From assembly GCF_000190535.1 (NCBI RefSeq), contig NC_015160.1, positions 3,162,001-3,226,000 on the forward strand: a stretch of DNA of 64,000 nt, read 5' to 3'. The stretch comes from Odoribacter splanchnicus DSM 20712 (GTDB lineage: Bacteria > Bacteroidota > Bacteroidia > Bacteroidales > Marinifilaceae). This document shows positions 18,193-27,501 of this stretch, one piece after another. Position 1 is the first letter of the stretch. The number at the start of each line of letters is the position of its first letter. The position numbers were made by a program, and so were the translations under genes. The notes under the pieces were generated by a model. That model was not told the origin of the DNA. It saw only the letters and a program-made list of their open reading frames with translations, and made no database searches.

Positions 18193-20808
18193 ATGGCCAA
18201 AAAAGAAGGTAACGAAACCCCGTTAATGCAACAATATTATGCTACTAAAGCTAAATATCCGGATGCCATTCTATTGTACCGGATGGGAGACTTTTATGAA
18301 ACATTCGGGGCAGATGCTATCACTACTTCCAGAATCCTGGGCATTACCTTAACCAAACGTTCCAGTGGTTCTCCGGGTACAGTAGAATTAGCCGGTTTTC
18401 CTTATCACGCGATCGACACTTATTTACCGAAACTTGTCCGTGCAGGACAGCGGGTAGCTATCTGTGAACAGCTGGAAGATCCTAAGAAAACAAAATTCCT
18501 GGTAAAAAGAGGGGTGATCGAATTGGTCACTCCCGGAGCTTGTTACAGCGAATATTCCACCGACACGAAAAGTAACATCTTCCTGGCCTCGGTCTATTTC
18601 AACAAAACCGAAGCCGGATTATCTTTATTGGATTTGTCCACAGGTGAATTTCTGACTACCGAAGGTTCGCATGCTACGATCGATAAATTACTGAATAGTT
18701 TTCAACCGAAAGAAGTCATCTATCCCCGGGGGCAGGAAGCCCGTTTTCATGAACTTTTCGGTAATAAATTCTATATCTATCCCATCGAAGAATGGTTTTT
18801 CGACCGGGACGCAGCCAGCGAACGCCTGGAGAAACATTTCGAAGTCAATTCTCTGAAAGGTTTCGGTATCGAACATATGAACTGCGGTATTTCCTCCGCC
18901 GGTGCCATATTGAATTACCTGGAGATGACCAAACACGATATGATTTCTCATATCACCTCTATTTCCCGGATCGACGAATCGCACTGTGTCCTGCTCGATA
19001 AGTTCACTCTTCGTAATCTGGAATTACTACATTCTGCTTACGAAGAAGGACGGTCCCTGGTGGATATTATCGACCGGACAATCACGCCTATGGGAGGACG
19101 GACGCTAAGAAGATGGATTTGTATGCCTTTGAAATCTCCCGAAGAAATCAATCAGCGACTGGATATCGTCGATCATTTTATCCGGCAGGAAGACCGACGG
19201 TTACAGGCAGAAAACTTTCTGGAAAGCATCGGCGATCTGGAACGGCTCGCTTCAAAGATCGGCGTAGGCCGGATCACTCCCCGGGAAATGAATCAGTTGA
19301 AAATTGCCCTATCCTGCATCGCGCCGTTGAAAGATCTTTGCCAGCAGAGTGAATCGGCCGTTATGAAAAAAATGACAGAACCCCTGAATCCTTGCACGGA
19401 ATTATTCGAAAAGATCAAATTTCAACTTCAGGAAAACGCTCCTCATCAGGTCAACAAAGGAGGAGTAATCGCTACGGGAGTAAATGCCGAACTGGACGAA
19501 CTTCGTAATATCTCAAGCAACGGCAAAGAACTGTTGCTCCAAATGCAACAACGGGAGATAGAAGCAACCGGAATCCCCTCTTTGAAAATCGGATTCAATA
19601 ATGTCTTCGGATACTATATCGAAGTAACCAAAGCCCATAAAGACAAAGCACCGGCCAACTGGATCCGCAAACAAACCCTGGTCAACGGGGAACGTTACAT
19701 TACCCCCGAGCTCAAAGAATATGAAGATAAGATCCTGGGAGCAGAAGACCGGATTTTAGCCATAGAAACAGAACTGTATAACAATTTGCTGCAAGAAGCT
19801 GCCGGTTACATCCGCCCTCTGCAAGAGGATGCCAAGATTATCTCAGCATTGGATGTACTTATTTCTTTTGCCGAGATATCGATAGCCAATAATTACCACC
19901 GGCCGGAGATCAACGATTCGGATGTACTGGACATAAAAGCAGGACGTCACCCGGTCATCGAAAAACAATTGCCCCCGGGTGAGGAATACATCAGTAACGA
20001 CGTACTGCTGGACAATAAAAAACAACAGATTATCATCATTACCGGCCCGAATATGGCCGGTAAATCGGCTCTCCTCCGGCAAACTGCCCTGATCGTGATT
20101 ATGGCCCAAGCCGGCTGTTTCGTACCGGCAGCCAGCGCCAAAATCGGTTATGTCGACAAAATTTTTACCCGGGTTGGAGCTTCCGATAACATTTCCCAAG
20201 GTGAATCCACTTTTATGGTCGAAATGAATGAAGCTGCTAATATTCTCAACAATATATCCGACCGGAGCCTGGTGTTATTCGACGAATTAGGACGAGGTAC
20301 TTCGACTTACGACGGGATTTCGATTGCCTGGGCGATCGTCGAATATCTGCACGAACATCCGAAATATCATGCCAAAACGCTCTTTGCCACCCATTATCAC
20401 GAACTGAACGAAATGGAGCATTCTTTTAAAAAAATAAAAAACTATAATGTATCGGTAAAAGAAGTCGCACACAAAGTTATTTTTTTGCGCAAGCTGGTTA
20501 AAGGAGGTTCGAACCACTCGTTCGGTATCCAGGTTGGAAAAATGGCCGGTCTCCCTCAATCTGTTATCAAACGGGCCGATGAAATCCTGAAACAACTGGA
20601 AAACGACCGGGATAAAAATGGCACGATCCAAAAGAATGTCGAAAGTATCGCTTCAGCACGTGAAGGCCTCCAATTAAGCTTTTTCCAGTTGGACGATCCG
20701 GTTCTTTCGCAAATACGTGACGAAATCGCAGGCCTGGATATCAACGGTCTGACTCCGCTCGAAGCCCTGAACAAACTGAGTGAAATCAAGAAAATCATTT
20801 TAGGATAA
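18193..20808 (+). CDS. mutS: DNA mismatch repair protein MutS
   Basis: 871 residues, full length. The mismatch-reading Phe-x-Glu motif is in MGDFYETFG (residues 34-36). Connector, lever and clamp domains follow. The ABC-type ATPase has Walker [14 protein letters not shown] near 618-630, Walker B and signature [13 protein letters not shown] near 696-708, and ATHYHEL. A C-terminal helix-turn-helix tail for dimerisation ends the protein. It recognises mispairs and recruits MutL. The gene stands alone on the plus strand between divergent yjbR and convergent thioredoxin genes. Confidence 0.98.
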   Translation: MAKKEGNETPLMQQYYATKAKYPDAILLYRMGDFYETFGADAITTSRILGITLTKRSSGSPGTVELAGFPYHAIDTYLPKLVRAGQRVAICEQLEDPKKTKFLVKRGVIELVTPGACYSEYSTDTKSNIFLASVYFNKTEAGLSLLDLSTGEFLTTEGSHATIDKLLNSFQPKEVIYPRGQEARFHELFGNKFYIYPIEEWFFDRDAASERLEKHFEVNSLKGFGIEHMNCGISSAGAILNYLEMTKHDMISHITSISRIDESHCVLLDKFTLRNLELLHSAYEEGRSLVDIIDRTITPMGGRTLRRWICMPLKSPEEINQRLDIVDHFIRQEDRRLQAENFLESIGDLERLASKIGVGRITPREMNQLKIALSCIAPLKDLCQQSESAVMKKMTEPLNPCTELFEKIKFQLQENAPHQVNKGGVIATGVNAELDELRNISSNGKELLLQMQQREIEATGIPSLKIGFNNVFGYYIEVTKAHKDKAPANWIRKQTLVNGERYITPELKEYEDKILGAEDRILAIETELYNNLLQEAAGYIRPLQEDAKIISALDVLISFAEISIANNYHRPEINDSDVLDIKAGRHPVIEKQLPPGEEYISNDVLLDNKKQQIIIITGPNMAGKSALLRQTALIVIMAQAGCFVPAASAKIGYVDKIFTRVGASDNISQGESTFMVEMNEAANILNNISDRSLVLFDELGRGTSTYDGISIAWAIVEYLHEHPKYHAKTLFATHYHELNEMEHSFKKIKNYNVSVKEVAHKVIFLRKLVKGGSNHSFGIQVGKMAGLPQSVIKRADEILKQLENDRDKNGTIQKNVESIASAREGLQLSFFQLDDPVLSQIRDEIAGLDINGLTPLEALNKLSEIKKIILG

Positions 20809-20829
20809 GCAAATATTCCGGTAACAGAG

Positions 20830-20866
20830 CAGTCTTGAAAATTCAGCCGGCGAACTTTCAAGACTG
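20830..20866 (+). terminator. First terminator-like hairpin after mutS
   Basis: CAGTCTTGAAA (20830-20840) pairs with TTTCAAGACTG (20856-20866), extended by TTC/GAA inside. It starts about 20 bases after the mutS stop. Confidence 0.6.
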
Positions 20867-20940
20867 TCTTAAAAGCTCCAAAATCCCCTTCCAGAATCGG
20901 ATATTTAATTCCGTCTCCAATAGGGATATGAATAAATAAA

Positions 20941-20967
20941 GGGGGGCCAAATTTTGAAGTTCCCCCC
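20941..20967. terminator. Bidirectional G6/C6 terminator
   Basis: GGGGGG (20941-20946) pairs with CCCCCC (20962-20967). T-rich sequence follows on both strands (CTCTTTTCTTT on plus, TTTATTTATT on minus). It ends both mutS and the long minus-strand SusCD/thioredoxin operon. Confidence 0.75.
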
Positions 20968-20995
20968 TCTTTTCTTTATAAATCCATCGATCCGG

Positions 20996-22114
20996 CTATT
21001 CTTCAAATTGCTCCGCAACTTTCTCCATTAATAATTCTCCCCGCAATTTAGTCGCAATGATCTTTCCTTCCTTATCTATCAATAACATGGCCGGCACTCC
21101 ACTCACGTTATACAATTTTGCCACCGGACAGCTCCATCCCTGCAAAGAAGAAACATGTACCCAATTCAAATCATTTTTCTTGATAGCATCTACCCAATTG
21201 TCTTTTTTATCATCCAGCGACACGCTCAGAATTTCAAACCCTTTGTCATGAAATTTATCGTATACTTTTTTCACATTAGGAACTTCACGCAAGCAAGGTC
21301 CACACCAAGATGCCCAAAAATCAAGCAGAACATATTTTCCCCGGTAATCAATCAAAGAAACACTCTTTCCATCCGGAATTTGTAACGTGAAATCCGGGGC
21401 GATATTACCGACCGATGCCTTTTTAATATTGTCGATCGATGCCTTCAATTTACGCCCCAAGTAAGCATTTTTGATGCGTGGAGTCAAACTTTCATACATT
21501 TTCTCAATAACCTCCAAATCTCTGTTTTTAATAACAAAATTATTAATAATCAAAGCCGTCGCATGACAATCAGGATAGTTCGTCACCAAGCTATCAATGG
21601 TTTTCTCGGTTTTCGCTTTCATGCCGATGTATATCTGTGCCAAAGAGTCCACCATTTCCGATTTTTCTTTTTCCTCTTTACCCATAAAAGAGAGCCCCAG
21701 CATAATCATCATTTCATTCCCTTGTGCCAACAACACCGTTTTAAAAATATCCTGTTCTATACTTCCCGATATTTCCGTTTTAACACTTTCCGTTTCCTTC
21801 CCTCTTACCGTTTTTTTTACGGTTTCGCATTTTACCTGAATAGGTACGGAATCCAAAATAATGATATTCGAAACTCCATTGATTTGCAGGATACACTCAT
21901 CCACGTCACCCAACGGCTTTTGCATTTTAAAAACACCGTTTACAACAACAGCGGAATCCAATATTTCATACTGTTTGTTTCCCAAATCTTTTTTTAAATA
22001 AATCACATTTCCGTCTCCATCTTTCCACTCTCCCTGAATGGTATAAGTTGTTTCCTGCTTAGCACAAGCCACGCACAATATTCCCATCAACAAGCCACTG
22101 ACAATTTTTTTCAT
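20996..22114 (-). CDS. TlpA-family thiol-disulfide oxidoreductase with DUF4369-like N-terminus
   Basis: 372 residues. Lipoprotein-type signal (GILCVACAKQ), then a strand-rich DUF4369-like domain to about 110 (YTIQGEWKDGDGNVIYLKKD), a helical middle, and a C-terminal redoxin domain with DFWASWCGPCLREVP near residue 271 and the cis-Pro region SGVPAMLLIDKEGK. Proteins of this architecture are periplasmic or outer-membrane-anchored reductases widespread in Bacteroidetes. It is the last gene of the SusCD operon transcribed from 33686. Confidence 0.88.
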   Translation of the reverse strand: MKKIVSGLLMGILCVACAKQETTYTIQGEWKDGDGNVIYLKKDLGNKQYEILDSAVVVNGVFKMQKPLGDVDECILQINGVSNIIILDSVPIQVKCETVKKTVRGKETESVKTEISGSIEQDIFKTVLLAQGNEMMIMLGLSFMGKEEKEKSEMVDSLAQIYIGMKAKTEKTIDSLVTNYPDCHATALIINNFVIKNRDLEVIEKMYESLTPRIKNAYLGRKLKASIDNIKKASVGNIAPDFTLQIPDGKSVSLIDYRGKYVLLDFWASWCGPCLREVPNVKKVYDKFHDKGFEILSVSLDDKKDNWVDAIKKNDLNWVHVSSLQGWSCPVAKLYNVSGVPAMLLIDKEGKIIATKLRGELLMEKVAEQFEE

Positions 22115-22155
22115 ATGTTCAAATTTATTTTAATATTTTCCAAATCAGACATCAT

Positions 22156-23397
22156 TTATTTTGAATCCTTTAAAAATTTCTCGAATTCTTTGGCTTTTTC
22201 GGCTTTCAACTCCTCATCTATTTTCTTAAATTCTTTTGCTCTTTTATTATCCCCAAGTTTTGCATACAGGACTGAAAGGGTGTCATAATAATTAGCTTTG
22301 AATTTACTATCGCTCTTGTCTTCCTCTTCCTGTAACTTTTCTATCAAATCCAGGCATTTCTTCAATATGGTTTTATCCGGACAATAGGCGGCAAGATATT
22401 GAACTGTCTTTGCCAAATAATTGTCAGAATATCCCAATGCCTTGATCGCACGATAAATTATCTGGTTGGCATAGACCTCATCCCATTTTTGAGCCAATTC
22501 CAATTCATACATATTTATTTTGGCACGACACGTCTCGGCACGTTTCAGGTCCCCGCGGTTTACCAACCGTAACAGGGTATCCATTTTTCCGGTCTCTTCA
22601 ACCAAACGCAAGGGGATTCCGTTTTCATCAAATTTAATCTCGACCAATTGATCCACGGCTTTATCTAACGCCCAACTTAGTTGCCGTTCCACCTGATAGC
22701 GATCGAATTTCACTTTAGCCGCCAAACGATCGATATTAAAAATCACGTAATCAAACTGGGGAGAATAAGGATCCTTGATAAAAGTGCCGACAAAATCCCA
22801 AATTTCTTTTTCCTGCAATTTTTCCAAAGACATCGTTTTCATATAATCAAGTATTACCTGTTCTATGTCATTTTTTAAAAAGGCCCCTTGTAAAGCTGTG
22901 ACATATTCTTTCAGGAAGGCAAAGTCCCGCTCTCCGGCTGTATACCTGTCCCGGTAAGCGAACAGGCTTTTCCCTTCTTTCCCGGCTTTCATTCCGGCAA
23001 TCAAGACATCCGCTTCCTGAAATCCTGCCATTTGATGCACAACTTTCCCTTTCTTATCTATCAATAATAGCGTGGGAAAACCTATAATGTTAGCTTTATA
23101 TCGTTTATTCAACTCTTTCCCCTCGCCCTTTTCCATGTCATATTTCACGTTGATGAAATTCGCGTTAAAAAAATCGCCTACATCTTTGCGTGTAAAGATA
23201 TCTTTGGCCAAAGCTTTACAAGGACCGCACCAACTGGTGTAACAATCCATAAAAATATACTTGTCCTGCTCTTGGGCGGCCTTTAATACATTTTCCCATT
23301 TTTCCCCTTCAATAAAACGAATCCCGTTTTTATCCGCCTGTCCGAATAAAAACAAGGCTATACACAAAAATTGTATCACAAATCCTATCTTTTTCAT
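22156..23397 (-). CDS. Exported thioredoxin-fold protein with helical C-terminal repeats (paralogue 1)
   Basis: The start at 23397 gives a signal peptide (MKKIGFVIQFLCIALFLFGQ). 413 residues. The thioredoxin domain has DCYTSWCGPCK with the redox Cys pair at 57 and 60 and the cis-Pro segment IIGFPTLLLIDKKGK. Residues 160-413 form a TPR-like helical array ending in a charged coiled tail. The helical part resembles the proteins encoded at 23593 and 26468, so these look like tandem paralogues. It probably acts as a thiol reductase or isomerase outside the cytoplasm for a client of this SusCD locus. Confidence 0.83.
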   Translation of the reverse strand: MKKIGFVIQFLCIALFLFGQADKNGIRFIEGEKWENVLKAAQEQDKYIFMDCYTSWCGPCKALAKDIFTRKDVGDFFNANFINVKYDMEKGEGKELNKRYKANIIGFPTLLLIDKKGKVVHQMAGFQEADVLIAGMKAGKEGKSLFAYRDRYTAGERDFAFLKEYVTALQGAFLKNDIEQVILDYMKTMSLEKLQEKEIWDFVGTFIKDPYSPQFDYVIFNIDRLAAKVKFDRYQVERQLSWALDKAVDQLVEIKFDENGIPLRLVEETGKMDTLLRLVNRGDLKRAETCRAKINMYELELAQKWDEVYANQIIYRAIKALGYSDNYLAKTVQYLAAYCPDKTILKKCLDLIEKLQEEEDKSDSKFKANYYDTLSVLYAKLGDNKRAKEFKKIDEELKAEKAKEFEKFLKDSK

Positions 23398-23440
23398 AAT
23401 AATCCAATTACAATATGTTAAGTTTATAAAATTCATAAAT

Positions 23441-23572
23441 GTTTGTAAGGTTTATAAAGTATAAAGGTGTCCTTCGGACAATATTCTAAAGGCTTTGTCT
23501 TTATCGGTTGTTCTGACAGCCGTTAACAAAGTATCCCGCAGGGGTCCAATAAACTTTATGAACCTTACAAAC
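23441..23572. repeat. Palindromic element with 20-base inverted ends between operon genes
   Basis: Positions 23441-23460 and 23553-23572 are inverted repeats of 20 bases with one mismatch. Between them lie nested dyads such as TGTCC-TTC-GGACA near 23468 and CTTTGT/ACAAAG. The element fills most of the 195-base gap between two thioredoxin genes of one operon. It could be a MITE-like element, an mRNA processing or stability hairpin, or a partial terminator. Confidence 0.65.
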
Positions 23573-23592
23573 TTTTTACTAATACAGGCACC

Positions 23593-24993
23593 TTATTTCA
23601 ATTCATCCAATTTTGCCTGACAAGCCTTCACGTCCTCTTCTTCCACCCCGGAGGCAGCACTTCCTTCTTTCAATCCCAACGCCAACACTTCTATCGCCAG
23701 CTCTTTTTTATCCAAGGCCAGCAATTTATCGGCCACGTACACTGCGGTCTTTGCAGAAGGACTTAACCGATGTAAAAATACATACCAACCGGCAACCCGA
23801 TCTCTGTAGGCAGCATCTTTCTCGCCTTCAAATATCTCCTCGTAACGTTCTACGTTCTCTACCATACTGGTCGAGATATAGTAATCGTCGATACTTGAAA
23901 AAGCAAACATCATCGCCCTTAATCTTTTCGCCGATTCATACTCTTCTTCATTGCCGCTTTCTTTTGCCGCTTTGAGCTTGGCATCCATAGCCTCGCGCAT
24001 GGCAGCTTTCTCCTTATAGGTTTCGTCATAATTTTTCTGAAGCGCTGCCATATAATCGATAAAAGTACGGTTAAACTTATCCAATTTCTTTTTAGCCGAA
24101 TAATAGTTTAAACGCGACAGCTCAGAAGGAACATAGATATTTCCTCCTCCCAACGAGGCCGCAGTAGCGCTCTCCTTGGCACCGGTCGCTTTAAATAAAC
24201 GATCTTTCAGAGCCAGAACTTCCTCGAAAAATTCCTCCTGATCGGCCCGAGCCGTCTTTTGCAGGCAAGCGCCCAAAAACGTGCAAACAGCTTTATTCAC
24301 GGCAACAGCCTCTTTCTTATTTTTCGTCGGGTTGGCTGCCTCTTTACAAGCCGCATCCACCAAACGATTGGCTAATTTCTGGTCAAAAACAGCGATTTTA
24401 GCAATACGCGGAATATGTACAGAATCCAATAATCGAGCATCATCCACCTGAGCAAAATAATCAAGTAACACATCGCTACAATCCAGGCCGGATCTATCTT
24501 TCACGATGAAATACCGGTTCAAAAATTCCTTTTCCCGATTTCCCTTTTCATATTCTTTCGTGTATTTTTTCAATTCCGGTAGCGCGGCAAATGCTTCCAC
24601 TGCCTTTTCTCCCTCTTTTATAAACATATCTTCGGATTTACCTCCCAAAAACCGGTAAACCAGCTCCCCGTCTCCATTAACAAAAAGGAAGGTAGGATAA
24701 GCGGATACGCCGAATGATTTCGCCACCATTTTTCCGTCTTCACTCTTCTCCGCATCCAATTGTAAATTCAGAAAATAGGTGTTATAGTATTCTCCTACTT
24801 TAGGCAACGGGAAAATATTATCCGCCATGTGTTTACACGGTCCGCACCAAGAAGTATATATGTCTATAAATACCAGCTTATTTTGTTCTTTCGCCATTTT
24901 CAGTACCTCGGCGTAACGCTCTTTCCGGAATTCTATTCCTTGCGAAAATGCGGTCGAACTAACGATCAAAACCAATAATAATAATCTTTTCAT
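23593..24993 (-). CDS. Exported thioredoxin-fold protein with long helical C-terminus (paralogue 2)
   Basis: The start at 24993 gives signal MKRLLLLVLIVSSTAFSQG and a 4-base gap from the upstream stop; an ATG at 25005 is possible. 466 residues. The active site DIYTSWCGPCK has Cys50 and Cys53, and the cis-Pro segment is FGVSAYPTFLFVNGDGE. Residues 150-466 are helical, rich in Lys and Glu, with no recognised catalytic motif. It is next to the peptidase-like gene and shares fold and architecture with the protein at 22156. The role is inferred to be extracytoplasmic disulfide reduction or isomerisation. Confidence 0.83.
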   Translation of the reverse strand: MKRLLLLVLIVSSTAFSQGIEFRKERYAEVLKMAKEQNKLVFIDIYTSWCGPCKHMADNIFPLPKVGEYYNTYFLNLQLDAEKSEDGKMVAKSFGVSAYPTFLFVNGDGELVYRFLGGKSEDMFIKEGEKAVEAFAALPELKKYTKEYEKGNREKEFLNRYFIVKDRSGLDCSDVLLDYFAQVDDARLLDSVHIPRIAKIAVFDQKLANRLVDAACKEAANPTKNKKEAVAVNKAVCTFLGACLQKTARADQEEFFEEVLALKDRLFKATGAKESATAASLGGGNIYVPSELSRLNYYSAKKKLDKFNRTFIDYMAALQKNYDETYKEKAAMREAMDAKLKAAKESGNEEEYESAKRLRAMMFAFSSIDDYYISTSMVENVERYEEIFEGEKDAAYRDRVAGWYVFLHRLSPSAKTAVYVADKLLALDKKELAIEVLALGLKEGSAASGVEEEDVKACQAKLDELK

Positions 24994-24997
24994 TTCG

Positions 24998-26464
24998 TTA
25001 CTCATTTATATCCAATACGATTGTATATTTCTTATTTTTCTCAAAATCACAGTTATAAAGCAACAGGAAATCCTCGGCCACGGCAATATCCCACTTCTGT
25101 CCTCCTGCCAGACGCGGATTGGCGACACGTTTCGGAAAATAATAAGCAAACGGTATATCCGTCACATGTTCCTGTTTCAGTTTTCCCCCTTTCATCAATG
25201 CTCCGTCGAAATATTCATTCGTTATAATCGTCACGACACATTGCTTCCCTTTCATCTTAAAATCCACCTTGTACCCCAAAGGGGCAGGATTTTTCAATTT
25301 CACATCCCAAGCCGGGTCGCCATACAGGACAACCACATCCCGATCATGTACGAAGCCCTTTTGGTCTTTTGTCGGAAGATTCCCCGTGGCCTGCCTGAAC
25401 AACTTTTTAAATTCCGAATCCTCAGCGAAAGCTCCTGCTGAAAAGGGGTAATCGACAGTCAGCATTTCCGGATACCAGCCGAATTCGGTATGCAACATGT
25501 CCTGCTGGTTCAGGTAAATCGCCTGCGCCAATGTCAAACGTCCTGCATTAGCGGCCCAATATTTCAAACCACCCCAGCCGTTACGGCCATACCAGGTAGT
25601 CACCACGTAGCCCACCATCGCAGTGGCATTCATCCCGCTCAACCACCCCACGGCCATGCTGTTCGGGTCGTTATCCACATTCCCGATAAGACAATTCCCC
25701 GCAGCGAAATATACCCGCGGATGCGATGTCCCGTTCAAGTATTCCCGTGTCATGAAATCGGCGTATAACCGTCCGGCATCCGCTTTCAGGTTACCCACCG
25801 AAAAGGGCATTTCCAGATTATGCTCCGTCGCATGAGAAGAAGTCACTAACAAATCGGGGTCTAACTCCTTGTATTTCTCTACCCACTTATCCAAAATCCT
25901 CCATTTATTCAACTGATAATGTTGCGTCTCTTTCGTCGTTTCATTCTTCTCACCCCACCATCCGGGTCCATTGCTACCGTCATTCATGAAAGCGAAGCGG
26001 GTGAAGTATTTCCCGTCACTCATCTCGCAAGTTGTGTTTAATGCGGTACGAATCAAAAAAGGTTCACGACTCCTGTCCACTAACCTCATGGCATCCTCGG
26101 CCGAAAACCCGGTGATGATTCCCCACAAATAATCGGCATAGATATCCTCATCCACCCGACGGCTCATACGATGTCCTTCCATCACGTACTCCCGGTTCAA
26201 AAATTCCGGTTTTTCCACGAATGCCACAAAACGAGGACGCAATTGCCGTAAAGGCTTCTGTAACTCGCCGATATTTTCTTTGTAAAATATTACATCTGCC
26301 TTGTGTTTCTTTACCAAGGCATCCACAACCTTCATCCAAGCCGCATCCGCTCTCACCGCTTCCGAAGTAGCAACGACATATCCATCTTTTCCTTTCGCCC
26401 AACCGGTTACCGAAAAGATGATAAAAACAATTAAAAACAGATACCTCCTCATGATTCCGACCAT
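24998..26464 (-). CDS. Putative clan CD (C25/gingipain-like) cysteine peptidase, exported
   Basis: 488 residues with an N-terminal signal (MRRYLFLIVFIIFSVTGWAKG; start 26464 or 26452). Visible: RPRFVAFVEKPEF, then DEDIYADYLWGIITGFSAED around 106-125, similar in layout to the D-Y-D-GR region before the catalytic domain of C25 peptidases. LLVTSSHATEH (His211) and VYFAAGNCLIGN (Cys258) form a His-then-Cys pair at the ends of adjacent strands, as in clan CD. VVTTWYGRNGWGG follows, and a C-terminal Ig-like region ends the protein. The family assignment is inference from motif order; no gingipain sequence identity is claimed. Neighbouring thioredoxins could keep the Cys reduced or act on its products. 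Confidence 0.55.
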   Translation of the reverse strand: MVGIMRRYLFLIVFIIFSVTGWAKGKDGYVVATSEAVRADAAWMKVVDALVKKHKADVIFYKENIGELQKPLRQLRPRFVAFVEKPEFLNREYVMEGHRMSRRVDEDIYADYLWGIITGFSAEDAMRLVDRSREPFLIRTALNTTCEMSDGKYFTRFAFMNDGSNGPGWWGEKNETTKETQHYQLNKWRILDKWVEKYKELDPDLLVTSSHATEHNLEMPFSVGNLKADAGRLYADFMTREYLNGTSHPRVYFAAGNCLIGNVDNDPNSMAVGWLSGMNATAMVGYVVTTWYGRNGWGGLKYWAANAGRLTLAQAIYLNQQDMLHTEFGWYPEMLTVDYPFSAGAFAEDSEFKKLFRQATGNLPTKDQKGFVHDRDVVVLYGDPAWDVKLKNPAPLGYKVDFKMKGKQCVVTIITNEYFDGALMKGGKLKQEHVTDIPFAYYFPKRVANPRLAGGQKWDIAVAEDFLLLYNCDFEKNKKYTIVLDINE

Positions 26465-26467
26465 TAT

Positions 26468-27418
26468 TTATTTTTCAAATGCATTCATCAAATCACCAAA
26501 ACGCGCTCTCTTTTGCGCCTCGACCCGCTCTCCCTCAAGTTTATACCTGTTGCCTCGTTCCTCATCCCCATACAAAAGGTAGTACCGGCCCAACACGTTA
26601 TAATAATTATCTGCGCTCTCTTTTTTCTTTTCAATAAGCCGATTCAAAAGGTCTATACCTGATTTCAAAACCTCCCGATTTACCCCCGTATCTGCCAGCA
26701 CACTCAGGATTTGGACCGTGTAATTTTCATCCAACTTTTTGAAATTCATTCCGCAAGCCAGATTCAATTTTTCCACCATCCCCGCGTAATTTCCCGCCAC
26801 GTAATCTTCATACACGCCGATTTTCAATTGCATGATTTCCTGTCCCAGCAAATCGTCTTTTTGCAATAAATACTTTAAATGTGCTATTTTCAACGAATCA
26901 TACCCAGGCATCACATATTTATCACCCGTGTAGGCTGGCAAACAACGTTTATCGACCTCTTTACGCAAATTACCGCTCAAGACCGACAACACTTCGTAAC
27001 GCTTGTCAATCTCGTCCGCGTTGCTGATGCTCCCCTGCATTCCTCTCAACAGGCTGAGCAGTCTTGCCTTTTCTCCCACCTCATCATTTTTCGCTTCCCG
27101 ATCCCAGTGCATTTTCCGCTGCATGAAAATTCCGTATTCGAAAGCATTGGAATAGACATCTTCAAAAACGAACTTGTTTATCAATAAATACGTGTCTTTG
27201 TCTTCCAATTGCACAACCGGACAACGCGCCATGTATTCCCGCACGACGCTATCAGCTTGCGCTCTCTTCTGAGTTTCTCCTAATGCCCTTACATATTCGG
27301 TTACAGCTTTTACATCTCTCTTGTCCTTTTCATAGGCATCCCTCAATTCATCCGTGTTTTGCGCAAAAACACCAACCCCGTACAAGAGAGAAAACAATAT
27401 GAACATTCCTTTTCTCAT
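26468..27418 (-). CDS. Exported helical repeat protein related to the neighbouring thioredoxin proteins but without a thioredoxin domain
   Basis: The start at 27418 gives signal peptide MRKGMFILFSLLYGVGVFAQ; the open frame extends upstream to 27559 but into the previous gene. 316 residues, all helical and TPR-like. The segment TEYVRALGETQKRAQADSVV, followed by VFEDVYSNAFEYGIF, resembles the helical half of the protein at 22156 (EYVTALQG, IKDPYSPQFDYVIF), and both C-termini end in a similar charged helix. No CxxC is present. It may be a scaffold or adaptor partner of the thioredoxin paralogues. Function unknown. Confidence 0.7.
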   Translation of the reverse strand: MRKGMFILFSLLYGVGVFAQNTDELRDAYEKDKRDVKAVTEYVRALGETQKRAQADSVVREYMARCPVVQLEDKDTYLLINKFVFEDVYSNAFEYGIFMQRKMHWDREAKNDEVGEKARLLSLLRGMQGSISNADEIDKRYEVLSVLSGNLRKEVDKRCLPAYTGDKYVMPGYDSLKIAHLKYLLQKDDLLGQEIMQLKIGVYEDYVAGNYAGMVEKLNLACGMNFKKLDENYTVQILSVLADTGVNREVLKSGIDLLNRLIEKKKESADNYYNVLGRYYLLYGDEERGNRYKLEGERVEAQKRARFGDLMNAFEK

Positions 27419-27501
27419 TTCCTGTAATACATTTCCCAAAATAACGATAACATAGCCATTCGCGTAGGAGAAAGCGGATGTGCTTTCTCCCATAAAATTC
27501 A

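Noticed and set aside
20045-20090. MutS Walker A reading [13 protein letters not shown] in place of the Escherichia coli GPNMGGKSTYMRQ form
   Set aside because: The catalytic Gly-Lys-Ser is intact and small substitutions here are usual in Bacteroidetes MutS as far as I know; not evidence of inactivation.
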